In this document: piece after piece, positions 25,701-39,900 of the stretch
Numbering within the stretch: the first letter of the stretch is position 1
How the letters are laid out: the number at the start of each line of letters is the position of its first letter
Source: Mesaphorura yosii
Taxonomy: Eukaryota > Arthropoda > Collembola > Poduromorpha > Tullbergiidae
Direction: 5' to 3'
Length of the DNA stretch: 64,000 bases
Assembly (NCBI GenBank): GCA_009869945.1
Contig: WIXG01000068.1
Location: 62,001-126,000 of the forward strand
Program-made: the position numbers and the translations under genes
Notes under the pieces: model-generated
Told to the model about the DNA's origin: nothing
Databases searched by the model: none
Seen by the model: only the letters and a program-made list of their open reading frames with translations

Positions 25701-28700
25701 ATTTACAACTTCCACCACTTTGCACCGGCAGAAGCAGAACATTCACATGAAAATGAATTTTTCTACTTCTGCTACCACGAATCGGAAACCAGCAACCTAA
25801 ACGAGCCACAGCCACCGCCACAATTCTCAATTAATGAAAGTCGGAAGTAGAAACAGCTCGGTGATTTCGTATGCAGGACTCGCTCGGGTTGCGTAATTAA
25901 TAACAAATGGATTTTTATGTTTTCGCTTTTGCAGGAAAAATAAATTTACGGTTCAGTCAAGCGAAAAAAAACCCTCAAATGGCAGTGCAGGGAAATTACA
26001 AGGGTGCGTACATGCCAAAGATGGATACGGAGATCAAAGCAAAAGTTTCCTGCGCTGTGCGCAGTAATTTTCATCCAACTTTTGATGGAGACTGAATGAG
26101 TAAACGAGTTCTCGTTCTTGTTCGCGTATCTGAACCTTTTAACCTCTGACGCGAACATGGCAGTCAATGCCTCGCCTAATTGGTAGCTTAAAGCTCATGT
26201 TTGGTTGGAATTTTGCATCGATACAAAGTACAAACCACCAAATTGTACGAAAATCTACCGCATCATTAAATTGTAGCTTGCAGCCATTCGTTTTTCGTTA
26301 TCCGCGTCGGCCTCGCCATTCTCATGTGCGATGCGCTAAATTGCCCGTTTGTGTATCCGGACAATAAAAAAATTAGTTGCAGCATAATTATTTTATAATC
26401 CCATAAACTGGGAACCTCAGAGTGCGCTTGTCATGTCAATTTGATATTAGCCAGAAACGTGAAAACGAAGACGAGGACTTAATCCCCTGAAACAGATGAA
26501 ACTCGTCCTGCTGGCTCACCTGAGTTGATTTGATTCTTGCCCGAGTTCGGCTGTTGCGTTGTTCTCAGCTCATAACATCTGTTTAACATTTATTGTGGCC
26601 ATTGTACGTGACATCAATACAAAAGGTAATAGCACCTCGATAGTATAGCGAGTTGAGAGTTGGATTATTGCTGATCAATATTTTCTTTCGACTTAGAATG
26701 CAATACAACATGCAAGAAGTCAAAACTCATGCTTGGTCAGCACCAGCACAATTAGGCAGCTTGTTACGATTCTCAGCATTTCAATCACGTACGCAGTGAC
26801 TGGCGTAACCTCCGGTCTAGATTATGACTTGAACTGCCACGGCCAACTGCTGGTCACATTGATTTCTATTTCCTCTCACCGCAGAAGTTCACATGAAATT
26901 AACTAGCAGACTGCCAGCACCTTTCGCCAGGGCTTTCGCCTTTCGATAAATTTATTTTTCAGCACTTAAACAAAACGGACCGTAATTTTTACGCGTAATC
27001 GCAGCCTAGCCGCGTAACAGCGATTCGAAATTACGTATGTTTATGCACATCGTCGCTATCGCTCACCATCGCTCATCACATAACAAACGTAATCGTTCAT
27101 CTGTCATTAACTTCAAAAAGCTAAAGCATTAAATTAAATGGCTGCCAAGCACCGAGATGCCGGTAATAATTGGGTACGAAAGCCTAATTTCAGGTTAACC
27201 GAGCTGCGAGTGCGAGTAATTTTGTGCCATCATCATCAGCTTGACCTCACACGCTCATTTTGTTCAGCGCCCAGTGTAAAAGCAAAATGATCTCGTATGT
27301 GTTTGGTTTGGCGTGGCGTATCGATTCGAGTGCGGGCAGGCAGAGTGCCAAGCCAAGCCCCAGTCGAAGTTTATGATCTTGAATCTTGAGTCAAGTCAAT
27401 GGCTAAGCCACAATCACTGTGCCAACTGCGCGGCGTGTAATTTGAGCTGTGCCTGTGCCATCGAAGAAGAAAAAGAAATTAAATGCGTCGTGAACTGGGC
27501 TCATAATTCGCTGCGCCGCGCCGCGTATTCGTACCGCAAGTAATTCGTGGCCGTGTCGTGGCCTTATGGTTGATGCTCTTCGCCTCGGCTGTAATTTACA
27601 GTAATTTAGTAATTTTCATAATTCAGTTGAGCATTCAGCATGTGAAGTGAGGAAAGGACGACGACAATTATTCGCGTACGAGAATTGAGTGTAATTTGAT
27701 TTGCATACAGAAACAATAAAGAGAAAACATTGCCTCATTGTTCTCGTGGGTGCCTTTCCTCGCCAGGCCAAGACCAAGACAGCCAGTGGGCTTTTGACTT
27801 CGACAAGACGAGCTCTGACTCACACTTGCTTGCCTGCCTGCCTTCCCGCTTGCTGACCACAACAATAAGAACCCCTTCGTGCCTGCACCCTGAAAGCTAT
27901 TATAATTGCCACGCTTTGATGATTTCTTTAATAAACTACATGAAAACAACACTGGCGCTGCACGTATCATGTTACAATAATTTATTACCATTGTACGGGC
28001 TGGACAGCGCGTACGTGATCTTCTTCATTATGATGGCTGACTGGTCTTTCAGCACTGCTGAGGAATCGAGTACATTTGATTCTAGAACTTGATTACAGCG
28101 CATTGAATGACACGAAAATCCATCTCAGGTGTCCTGCTGTGTCATTAATTGCACGATGAACCAGAGTCCGAATTTATTTCACGCATTAATTAATTCCAAG
28201 TGTAAATTGCAGCATTGTGGGAGATTTCTTGGCCCTTGGCCGGCCCAGCCACGTTGGGCCGGCTGGTAATTGCTGCTGTTAATTGTTTTCTCGACTCGCT
28301 CCGATTGAAACGAACGTTGTACTCGTACGAGGGTTTGATCCTATCATATTACAGAAATTACAGATAAACTTGCAATCGCAATTCAGTCTCACATGACGCA
28401 CTGACAAACTGTGCAAACGCGAACGTAAAAATTCGTGCTCTTGAAAAATGTAGAAATAAACTTGTTTCACGTCGTAATTTGAATTCGAGTCAACAAAGCA
28501 CGTACGTAAGATCCTAAAAACTGGTTCAGTCAAGTTTATGCTGTGGCGTGAGCAGTTGCACAAAAATGCAAGCAGGCAAGCAGGCAGGTAGGCAAGGAAG
28601 GGTCAACGAGTACAAAATACAAATACGCAAAATGAGAATAATAAAGTAATTCATTTCTCTTTAGGAAAATGGTGGGTGAGGGTGAATGCGATTTTACAAT

Positions 28701-31700
28701 AATTACGACAGCATGATTAGAGCACAACAAAAAAAATAGCAACAATATGAAGGCCAGCTCGGATTGCGTTCAAATGAAGAGGGTTCAAAATGGCAAGGCA
28801 AGAGAACTCACGTGAATTCTGAAGCATCCAAAACTCGAGTTTGAGATTGGCAGGGCAGGAAAATCATAAATCACAAACTCAGGCCGGTCAAATAACAAAA
28901 ACAGGAGTACGATGATAATTAAAAATTCTTCAGGCCAAGCTACAGATTGGTGATTGAGTTTATCTTGTCCTGCCTCAATAATTGGCATTGGCACCTGGCA
29001 CCGAATCCAGTTTTATTACGCGGTAGCTGAAGAGGCCGAGCTGCCGACAACTTGTTTTGAATTTTTACTATTATGTAGGCAAGACTCAAAGATTTTGATT
29101 CACCAAACTATAAAGTGGTGTTAACCGTGCCTGCTTAATTGACAATGTCGAAATGGTGAAAATTGTTCACAATTCAGCAATTTAGCATTTGCAGAACAAA
29201 AGAAGATGAGAATTGTGCCACCAATTTACTGTACACGTTCGAGATGAGTTGCGGCACGCTCTCAGAAACCGAAACACGAGGAACAAGGCACAAGAAAGAT
29301 GTAATTTAATTTCTGGAGGAGAACAAAAGGATTGACTAATTCAATCTGTGACCGAGCATGATCATCTTCATCGTTCGTAGTCTTTATGTTGTAATAGCAA
29401 TGAAATAATCATCCAGAAGCAGCTGAGCATCCTCCGAACTCACGCACCATCTTCATCTGCGTACACGTATTTATCTTGAGGCTTTCTTTTCTCCACAGCA
29501 ATTTCTTTGATACAACAATAATTGCATTGCGCGTACAAGACAAACTCGTACTCGTACCCTTCAAAAGGAATCTCAAAGCCAGGCCAGTCTGCTGGTTGTA
29601 CTCATAATTCAACCCTTCAAGTATCAGCGTCGTGTCGTGTCGTGCTTGAATAACGTTAATGAACAATGCGTAAAGAAACGAATAACGAAATCTCGTCTTG
29701 TCTTTTCTATTCTATTCAAATTCGGCTGGAGGAAATTCATAATGCTGTACTCATTTCGTTCGCCCTTTCATCATCTCATCCTCATCTCCTCTTACATCCT
29801 GATGAACGATGATGAATAGAGTACAATAAATAATTGCCCTCAACGAGCCCATCTTGTTCTTGTCTGTTCTTCCTGAGCACAGGATTAGATTACTCGCATA
29901 ATTTTTTACTCAACGATTGTGAAATGCATCGCACTGCACTCCACACGAAGAAAGAAATCAAGATCATAAAGCACGAGAAGGATTCTGACTGAGCATTTTG
30001 ATGACAAGCTGTACAATTAATTGCCATGCTGAAGCCCGAGCCAAGCTTAGCCTCAAGAAATTTACGATGCGGGCCCGAAATCTTCGTGTCGTGGTTAGCA
30101 TTTCACCACGAGAATTAAGCATCTCATGAATTCCTGATCCTTACTTTATTTACTCAATCTTGTTCATTTGCTCATTTACTCTGCTCATTGTTGACTATTC
30201 TCATGGTGAGCCCTTCAAGGCTTCTCTGGTTCTCTCGTCTCGACTCGAGCGACAGCGTACAACAATGAAAAGCAATGAGGAAAAGTTACCGTTATTTAAA
30301 TCAACATTCTTAAGTGCCTGTTTCTGAGCCCGTAAAAGTAATTTAACGCCCATGTAATGATGCGATGCATTTCCTAATGTAAATGAGCATCTTGGGTTGG
30401 CGGTGGTGCATGCACACTGCACAGGTAAGTAATAAGCAGGCAAATGGGTCGGTCATGTAAAAATGTACATCTATTAATCACAGACGACCTAATTATGTCG
30501 AAATGATGCGGGATCCACCCGAGATGCAATACAATTTACAGTTTAGGTTTACATATTGATTGAATCCTGGTTCCAAGGTCTTAAAAGACTCAGACGCCGG
30601 TTCACAGGCGCATTAGCTCAAGACACGACAGACAGCTAGGCGGTGGGTTTCGAGCCTGAATTTCAGTTTGGGCTTGTCACTCAATCTCATTACGCATTCA
30701 TTCAACGTGGCTGCCGGAGAATAATGAAACGGAATGAAGTTAGACGGGAAGCGACGCAAGATGTGCCATTTCCGATGGACAGCGACAGACAATTTAGACA
30801 AATGAGTTCAGCTCACAACTCACAACGGAATAATTCAATAATGCTTCGCACGCAACGAACGGGGAATACTGAATTTATTAACGTATGCGATGCGCTGTCG
30901 CTGTCAGGATGACTATGACTGGGCCTCGCCTGGCATTCGGAGTACGGCAGAAGCAGGGAATTGGCGGCATGGCACGGCACTGGCATCCCTGTCGTCTTTT
31001 TCCTGTGTGCGGAGGTTCCGAGCGCATCAGCCTTCTGGCCTGGCCCGCCAGCTCGCAGTGTGTGATTGCGATGCATTGCGAGTGTGGGTCTATTATCACT
31101 GTTGCCGTCCGGGCAGCGCAGCAGCGGCAGCAATTTTATACACTGTCATGAGACATCATGAGATTTCAGAAACGGAAAGTGAAAAGCATACCAGCACACA
31201 GCAGTGGGTCCTCGATATGAGCCGAGCCTCGCTGCATTGAGGCAACTCAGGAAAGAGAATGCGCTGGATTAATAAATTTCCATTATTCTTATTATTGAAA
31301 TGAGAATGAATGTGGAAAGTGAGAGAAGAATAATAAAAGCAGCTTTTATGAGGTTTCAAGACGCGGGGCGCGGGTGACGGCAGAAACGGCAATGAAGCCA
31401 CTTAAGCCTTGAGAGCCTGCCAAGCTAGCAGCTTCGCTTAACTCAATCCCGCCCGGCCGCCTGGCATGGAAATGCATGTCAAAATTCAGGCAGCAGTACA
31501 TTTGAATGAATGAAATTACCCTGAACGCATAAGAAATATAAATTATGATGTAGACTTGGACATCTGCGTCTCTCCGACCCGAAATCATCGTACATCTTGA
31601 AAAAATGCCAAAATTGCCCTGCGCTAGCCTTTGTTAATATGATAATGGTAAATAATTGCTTGCGAGAACGATGATTCCCATCGTCGTAATGTTTTAAGTG

Positions 31701-34700
31701 GTTTCCGTCAGAGTCGCATAAGAGCAGATGCTAACCAATGCATTCGGAATTAATAACTCACCATTTTGAATACGCGTGCGGCGGTGGATAAAAATAAAAA
31801 TGCGAGTCGATCGATAATTGTGGGATGGCTGAACCCGGAGTGAAGCACGCCATTTTTGCATCTACTTATCGCCAAAACAAGCATGCATGCACTCGTTCGC
31901 GCACGACACGGAAGCCGCACCAGGACCGGTCGGGTCGGCATTGCTTTCTCCGCACTCCGCCATCATAATTTATCAAATCCCAAAGCACACATTCGCCAAC
32001 GCATTCCGTCGCAAGATTTCTACAAGTTTGCACTTTCTCAAGCAGTTCTTATCTCACCGGTCCGTGTTTCCAGCATTCCAGCTCAAAATGCCTTAAAATA
32101 TTCCCGTTTGAGTAATGAACCATAAAAGCCACAGTCGCATGCATGTAGACCCAAACTCAGAAATCATTATGTCGAATATCATAATCATAATCTGGTCGTA
32201 ATAATGGCAATGCCAGTTGTATTAATGATTACGACAGTCATTCCATCGGCATTCTGCACGCAATTTCCAAATTCAATTCCAGTCCTCTACCCGGGCTGAT
32301 AAACTACGACGCTCATTTTTCAATTTCAAGCCTCTCGCTGAAATGTGAAATGCTGAAATATTTCCACAATCGCGTTAAAATTTTATCCGAATCCTTCTTA
32401 ACTTTCGTGGTCTAGATTACGAATTTTATTGCCATTAATAAAAATTCACATTTGCATAAATGCCAACTTAATTTGTCAACATTGTCGGGCGTCGGCTCGC
32501 ATTAATCATGATCCGATTTCGTACTTCAGCCTTGCCCGAGCGAGAAGGTAAGCGAACGGGAACCCGAATGAAGTCAAGCAAGTCGTACCTTTTCGGTTCG
32601 CGCGGCGGTGCATTGTTGAATGACGATTATTACCATTATTTATTGAAAATGGTTCAATCAACTCAATAGCACAGCAACCCAGCCGATGCTCTCTTGCCGG
32701 GTCTTCTAAAAGGGTTCAATAATGATTTGTTACCTTTTCGAGTGCGTGTGATTGTGATTGAGAGCTTCGATTCATCGGGTGCGTAATGCGGTCAGGTCAA
32801 ATACGAATCCACACGAAAAGGTTACTTGAACACATTTTTTGTTGGCTTGCTCGGTACGCACAATCACAATCACACAATAAAAATGGCAATCCACTTATTG
32901 CTATTGATCTCGAACACAAACACATAAACAGAACAGAGCAGAACACAGCACGGAACACAATCACACGTAACAAAGCACACATTTACAAATAGATCATTTT
33001 AATAATTTATCCCATTGATCGCATCTTCTCGGCTGCAATCGATCGAGTCGATGAGGTGAAACAAATTGGACAAGATGCACTTAACACAGCACAGCGCTTG
33101 TAATGTCAACAAGACGGCAGGCAGACCAAAAACATCACAGTCGCATATCAATTTTTCTCCGGAAACCGGGATTTACATACCAGAAACAATTTCAGGCCAG
33201 TAATTGCACTAAAACAAGCCAAGAGACTGGATTCACCATCGATAATCACTTCTTAACAGATCATTCAAAACTCCCGTGAGGCCAATGACGGACTTCCACA
33301 AATCCCAGCCAAGACGAAGATGAGACACTGAGTAGAATTCAATTAACACTGGGCCCAGACTCGGGCCAATTTCCATTCCAATTCTAACGTACTTAATTGA
33401 AATAGTTTCGGATCTGATACGCTGATACACGCAGCGCCGGAGTAAACAAACTATAACTGAACAGATTCGAAAATCGAAAAAGAACTGAATCATCATCATC
33501 GTCGCGATCCTGAAACTGATGATCATCGCCATTGCCATCATCATCATCATCTTCTGCTACCGCTAAACGTATAATTAATCGATCCCTTACATAAAGCAAG
33601 GTACTGCAAGCAGGCTCAACTCTGTGTTCATCTCGACTGCATTTTCATTCATTTTATTCAAATTTCGTATTTTTTTATTTTATCATTCTGGACCATCTGA
33701 CTCATTTACTCCGACCTGGCCCTGCTTGGCATTGACGACGACTCCTCTTCGTTGCTCCCGGTTCATTTGCATAATATCTTGCATCGTAACAATGACGCAA
33801 CAGTGTCGAGCGGTGCAATGAGCGAGAAAAGTGTGAGAATATAAAAATTTACTTTTGAGAGCAATCTCGGGCGTAATCTAAATGAATGGGTCTAGAAATA
33901 ATGTGTTCAATTTACATAAACCTTGTACAATGAGAATGAAACTGAATCTGAATCAAAACAGATTGAAACCAAAGAAATTATTTTAAAGGGTCCGAAGGGG
34001 CCTTGAAGCAATGCAATGCTGTTGTACTCATACCTCATTCAATTCAATCAAAGAAGGGTTACATCGTCCCGTTCCGTGCATGAGATGATCTACGACAAAG
34101 ATCTTTGCATTTGCATCCATTTACATAATCATGTATATTAATCAGGTTTAAAGTGCGAGCGTAGCGTATCGGTTTATGACGATGGAGGAATTTTTTCTCA
34201 CCATTCGAAAAGCTGGGTTGCGTTTCTAGTGTGTTTAAGCATTCTTTTATTTTACGGACCCGATACAAAAGAATCCCGTATTTAAAAGAAGTTCCCTTCA
34301 GTATGACGAACTAGATTTGTAATGGTATTGGATTCATTATTCATTTTACCCGAGTAAGGCGAAAGCAAATGGCAAAGGAAAAGCATCTGAATAAATTAAT
34401 GCGAGAGCACCGAAGAAAAGAGCTTCAACGTTACGAGCTTTTGTCCTTGTGCAGTAGAATTCATGCTTAGATAATCACAAAGGAGAAACTTAAATAAATA
34501 ATGTCACTTTCTTTGTAACAACACATTTCTGGCATTCTGGCGTTGGCGGTGGCAGTGGCAATTTTTATGATTGAAGAACCCTTCCGCGCTTGGTGCTTGA
34601 AATGCAGAAGTAAAAATTCTCTCGAACCGTTCTCGTTCATGTAATTGTAAATTGTAGAGTGGTTCTTTTGTCTCTGCTCAAAATTAAAACCTTCAGAAAC

Positions 34701-36882
34701 ATTTTTCGGTACTTCTCGTTCCCGGTACTTGAATCATTAAAGCACTGGCAATTAATTAACTTTTCAGAAACGGATTCCGTACTCGAAAATGGCTCTCAGG
34801 CTTTTAGTCTGCGTTTTAAGTCGTTTTTAATGGCAGAATTCTAAAAATTCACCCTCTGAATTATTTCAGCTTGGATTCACTCTCGCTGCACGCATTAAGA
34901 CTAAAATATGAATATTCTCGAGTTGAGCTGAGTGCTTCCACTCACTCGTTAGTTAAAAGCGTAATACGAGTCTCGCTTGTTTATGTCCGTCTGTCCAATA
35001 TCCCATGCATAATAAATTCATATTTATGATTCACGTAAATTACTTCGTACGCTTGTTGCTTCCACAGTAGCAAGTCTCAATTCACGAATTCACACGGATG
35101 TTGTGCCGTTCGCGATGCGACAAAACAAAAATAGCTTCACCACCACCGAACGGAGGACTTACGGAGTACGGATCTTTTATCCTTTATCCTGAGAATTCAT
35201 CTGCATACCGGCGCTGGCACTGTCATATTTTCTCATTTGCATAACTCTTCTCTTTTCTTTTCTTCTCCGCTCCGCCATTCCGTTCCATTCTCGTTCTAAG
35301 CTCGCGGGTCTTACCTTAATGGATCCGTATTAGTTATGCGCTGTACACCTTTGTTATTGTTACCGTGTCGCTTGTTATCATTTCACCCTTTCATTGTGGC
35401 ATTGCAGTTTACTGCTGCCGTTGCATAAATTATAATAAATTAGATTCGCCGCAGTGCAGTCCAATGCAGGTATTCAAAAGACGCAGACGGGCAAGGAGAC
35501 GAGACGCTTCCAGCGGCACGGTCCTGGAAAAGGATTAACAAGCCTGTAGCAAGTAGCAAAGCAAAGCAAGAGCCAAAGGAAGCTGTGAATGAATTTTAGG
35601 TTAGGAAGATGAAGATGAAAGGAATCCGTTTCCTTTTTAATTAAAATCTCTGACACTATGCCACTCGCTTCGCGGCGGTGCATCGCGATGCAAGGCCCTC
35701 AGATGCTGTGATGTGCGTAAGCTTTCGCGTAGCGTAGAACGTAGAAGCGTAGAACGCGTTTCGTAGTACGGATTCTAATTTGGAAACTCATTCGCATAGA
35801 TGAAAGAGAAACTCATTAGTGCGAAGAGAGTATTTAGTCCTCGACTACAAATGAGAGTGTGAGGCAGGTTCGGGTTCTGAGACTACGCTTCGTTTCATGG
35901 TCGTTTGCGTCTTCCTCCTGGTTCTGCATTCTACTGAGTAGAAAGTAGTGTAGTGTGGCAGTGTCTTTGTCTCTTCTAATTAAAAAGTTGGTACAGCAGT
36001 CGTCGGATTCATTCATGAAACCGGCAAGGCAAGGTTGGGATTCGGGGACTCGAACCAGGCGGCACGGTGAACTTACTCGTTTACAAAAGTTTGTGAATTA
36101 ATTCGACGACGACGACTACGGCGACCCGAATCTTCTTCCTCCTTCTCCGTGAACTTTTAGGTTACAGTTTACAAGGGCAAAAGTTGATTAGATAATCAGC
36201 TCATGTGCATGGGCATCGATACACGGTCAAAGTCACGAAATACCAGCAATTTTGGTACACAAATTACGTCAGTTTTATTTTGCACCGGAATTTTACCCGA
36301 ATTGCGTAACCCTCAACTTGCCTCAATTCAGTGGCCGTGCCCGTGACTGTGACTGCTTTGTAATCTCGATTTCGTGGCTGATTACGTCGCATTACAAAGA
36401 TTTACATCTTAAATTATAACTAGAGTTCAACGAATGCTGTTTGTTTGAGCCGGGCTTCACGCTGTGCTTTCTGAAGACAGATAACACGAAGGAACGAGCG
36501 GAATGAAAAAGTTCAAAGGAACGGGCTTTGCCTTCTTTTTGTGTACCTGACGACCTGTCGGCTTATCTCGAGCCAGAATCGCTCGCAGAAGAAATTCTCG
36601 CGCCAATGCGAAATTACAGGAATGGCTTGGTAAATAAGTAGCAGGCAAAGTGAAGTATTACAAGTCGGCAATAATTCTCGAATAATGTGATAAGGCGCAA
36701 GATTTATTCTCGCATAATTTTATGTGCGATGGAAGGTCGAGATAAGAACTACCGCTTGCTGTAGTTGTACTCAGGTTCACAACTACTTAATGAGGTTAAA
36801 GTTTAATGTTCCTAGTTTATACTTGCAGTCAAGTGTTTTAGCGTAACGTAATTTGTTGTATTGCTCAATTTTGCCTTTGCAG
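19767..36882. other. Gene-poor stretch, no recognised gene
   Basis: No conserved coding sequence was found. Present are a 9-bp GC-rich hairpin (28239-28263), short CTG/GCT runs (about 21277, 24482), a GGCAAT triplication near 23650, and ATC/ATG-rich simple sequence at about 33490-33555. An ATG-initiated frame of 217 codons at 21651-22304 is unusually long, but its Lys/Arg/Glu-rich start reflects purine-rich DNA and I recognise nothing in it. Isolated splice-like sites occur near 30425 (+ CAG/GTAAGT), 31764 (- ATG/GTGAGT) and 32547 (+ AAG/GTAAGC). No RNA genes were seen. Confidence 0.55.
28239..28263. repeat. GC-rich perfect hairpin
   Basis: GCCGGCCCA (28239-28247) and TGGGCCGGC (28255-28263) are exact reverse complements separated by seven bases. 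The 9-bp, mostly G-C stem stands out in locally AT-rich DNA. There is no neighbouring gene to which it could act as a terminator or localisation signal. Confidence 0.75.
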
Positions 36883-36953
36883 GACTGGCGTGGCAAGCCT
36901 CCAGAAGTTCTTCGAACTGCCAGTTTCTCGTGATCAGTTACGTTATACAATCA
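36883..36953 (+). other. Isolated exon-like segment, gene unknown
   Basis: A 71-bp segment sits between a strong 3' splice site (CTTTGCAG after a T-rich run) and a GTGAGT donor. In one frame, after one carried base, it reads TGVASLQKFFELPVSRDQLR and continues open to the donor, which is more protein-like than surrounding random frames; one other frame is also open. It would need two bases from a preceding exon and leaves one base for the next. No partner exon could be assigned with confidence. It could belong to an unrecognised gene with long introns in the gene-poor region. Confidence 0.22.
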
Positions 36954-39900
36954 GTGAGTAAAATCTTTGGGGTTAAGTAAACTTCCATACCAACATTCTC
37001 CTTAATTGCATTTTGTAATTCTCCGACAGCTTTTCCACACTTTCGCCTTCGTTCTTCTCTCCGTCGGTCGGTCGTGGTATTGAACTCTGGTTGGAGGTTT
37101 TCGTAATTCAATTATGTAATCACGAAGCCAAAGCCAAAGTCTGGAGCGTGGTTCATTAGAACGCTAACGTAATTATTCCAGACTCTAGAAGACGGAGGAA
37201 CTTGCTGCAAATTGGATTACGACTTTTCAGCATGTCATGCCGGAGTGAATCAAAATACTTCAAACATACGCACCGCACGATGAAAGACTTCGTCCGAACC
37301 GAGCATCAAATCGCATCGCATCTCACGGCAGCTCTCCCGATAATCGTGAATATTTAATTTGATGGATGAGGAGCACTGAGTACTACATGAAAAGCAGCAG
37401 TAGCGCGATGGGGGAGAATTTGGCTGGGATCGAAGAGTGAAGCTTCCTGCCACACGCCACGCGTGAAAAATCATTGAACGGCCGGCCATTTTTGTGTCTC
37501 TCGACATCACATCAGCACAGACAATGCAATGCAATGGCAATGGAAAAAATTCTCCTCCCAGAAAATATTGATTTTTAGGGTTAAATACGTGCAAGTCGCA
37601 AGCGAATACGAATACGCACAATCTGCCTGCTGCTGCCTGGCATGTATGGTATTTATATTTTTCGTGCGATGCAGTGGAGATGTTTGAGTGAGAGAAAGCC
37701 TCCTCCGACTCAGATTCTTTATTGCATGGCATGGCATATCCTTCTCCTGACTGGATATTGGCACGGCTTGGCAAGCAGGGAGGCAGTTCGTCATGTCTCG
37801 CTTCGCTCTCCTGTTGTTCATTATTCACTTGACTGCACTCAATTCTCATTTTTTCTCAATTTATGCCCGCACCCGCGCTCCGTCGTTCCGTGAGTCTTCA
37901 GGCTTCGGCTCGATACTCGATGGAGTAATCATAATCATGCAAAGTATGTGGAGAAGAATAGAATGCCAAAATGGGATCCATTTGGATGATGACTTGAAAC
38001 TTTGAAACTTGAAGTAAGAAAGTGAGTTTCTTCTCCGTAAACGAGATGGTAACGGGAAAACTAGATGATGGTGAGCTGCGGCGTGGGGGAGAATATTGAT
38101 CATTGAATTGGGAATTCGGGAAACGCAAACGCCCATGCTATACTCGACTCCACATGCACATAAATAATGTACACGTACACGCCAACATTGCATTATGACT
38201 ACGAAGGCAGTAAGTACATCACAGCCACCATCGCTATCGCCATCGCACTTCCTTTCGGATGTTCCTGCCAAAATTCGGCGTTCTGCCTCGCCGCTCCGCT
38301 TTGGAATCTAGTTCCTGTATCGGAATTGACGGCCATATTGAGTTTCAAAAATAATTTAAGTCACTCTCGTCACAAACTTACGATTATTAACCTGAATTAC
38401 TTTGTACGTAGTTGATGATTGACAGGTAATTGTCGCGAACAAATGGAGGAATGAATTAATCGTCTTTTAAAAATGATTAAAGTCTCATGTTATTCGTATG
38501 CCATTGTGTAACTTGTACGGCTTACCACATTTGCTAACATTTTCTGTCCGCGTTAAATTTGGGATCGGATTCCCAAACTTGTAATTGGCATAGGAGAATT
38601 CATTGGCAAAATACTAAAATATTCCCAGGAATGTGAACGAGTTGGCTCAGTCTGTTAACACGATTAAACTCATTCACGTCAAAGTTATACTTACTATTTA
38701 ATCAATCGAAGGATTTTTAGGAACGATGCGAGAGTCCAGTTAAACTAACTAAACTGTATGAATTAAGGTCTCCAATACACCTCAGAATGCATATGCCAAA
38801 GCTCCAAGAACCTTTTTAAGGGTAACAGTAAATTAACGAAATTTACAAAATGTGAAACGGTTTCAGGCTCAGCATTCACGAGTTCCAACTCAAAGACACG
38901 AGTATTTTGTGATCCGAAGAGAGCAACAAAAGTCACTCGCCCAATGAGGCTCATGGTGCCACCTCGCTTTTTCGTGTAGAAAGATGTTATGCATTTCTTT
39001 GTTACAAGTTTGGTATGTTTTCCACAAGCATTGTTCACGAGTCATGAAACAGATGGGAATGTTTGTAAACAAACCTTTCGAATTGAAAGTGAGCTATGGT
39101 CTTTGGAAAATTACAGGAAGCAGCCCATGTTTATGTTTTCCAGCGAAGCAGTCCAGCGTTATTGTTTACGAAAACAACTTTGGTTTGGCATTTAACACGC
39201 GTTGTATGGGGCATAGGGGACGAACCGAGGTTAATTCGTTTAACCCAGTGTCCCCATCCTCAAGTAGAATAATTTCATCATCATTTACTCGTTCCAGAGT
39301 ACTTTCTGCCAAAGAATTTTTAGAAGCGCACGTGCACGTGTTGGAACCTGGAAAACTGGAACGTAAAGTGATTTACTAGAGTAATTCTTCTGTTTGTGTC
39401 CTTGTTAAGCTCCTCAAGAAAGGTTTCTTTATGTTTGCAGGTCAAGATTCTCGACAAGGCTTGCTTGTCCGTATTTAACCAAGTTCATTCCAAGCGACAA
39501 GTGGTTTCGAAACGCCAAGTAAACAGCATCACGTTTTCGGCGGATGCTTTGTTTAATGATCGTCGGCATGATTCACGAGAATGAATATCAGCTTCCAGAG
39601 GCTGAACACGCGGAGGACCACACTACAGCTTATCTGGACACATCATCGTTGAATGCTGCCTCACTTTAGACTTTATGGGCTTGGTATTACGAACTTTAAC
39701 GCTTCAGAGGGTGTGCTTGGTAAGGAAAGTTATGTCATTTGGTCGCTTCACGTCTTTGCAGGAGCAGGCAGTTAATTCAGTAGATTAGCCAAGTCAATGA
39801 CTGCTTGGAATTTGAGTTAATTAGTTATTCGTGATTGTAACCAGAAGCATGAATGACTAATCAGTGATGTGATGGTGACTAATTCAGTGATTCAGGATTT

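Noticed and set aside
32536-32546. Possible 18-bp microexon between a TTCAG acceptor and a GTAAGC donor
   Set aside because: There are no neighbouring exons in either direction, and such short site pairs are expected by chance.
33490-33555. ATC/ATG-rich tract as a CRISPR-like or satellite array
   Set aside because: It is ordinary trinucleotide simple sequence with no spacer structure and no long repeat unit.
35725-35765. GCGTAGAA-like tandem repeat
   Set aside because: There are only three to four imperfect copies over about 35 bp, which is too little to separate from chance slippage.
36040-36065. tRNA-like B box on the - strand (GGTTCGAGTCC)
   Set aside because: The flanking bases cannot form the 5-bp T stem, and no A box or acceptor stem lies at the right distance.
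38763-39379. Overlapping frames on both strands around 39 kb resembling part of a gene
   Set aside because: Neither strand gives a recognisable domain, and the only internal splice pair would leave a 36-bp intron, which is too short.
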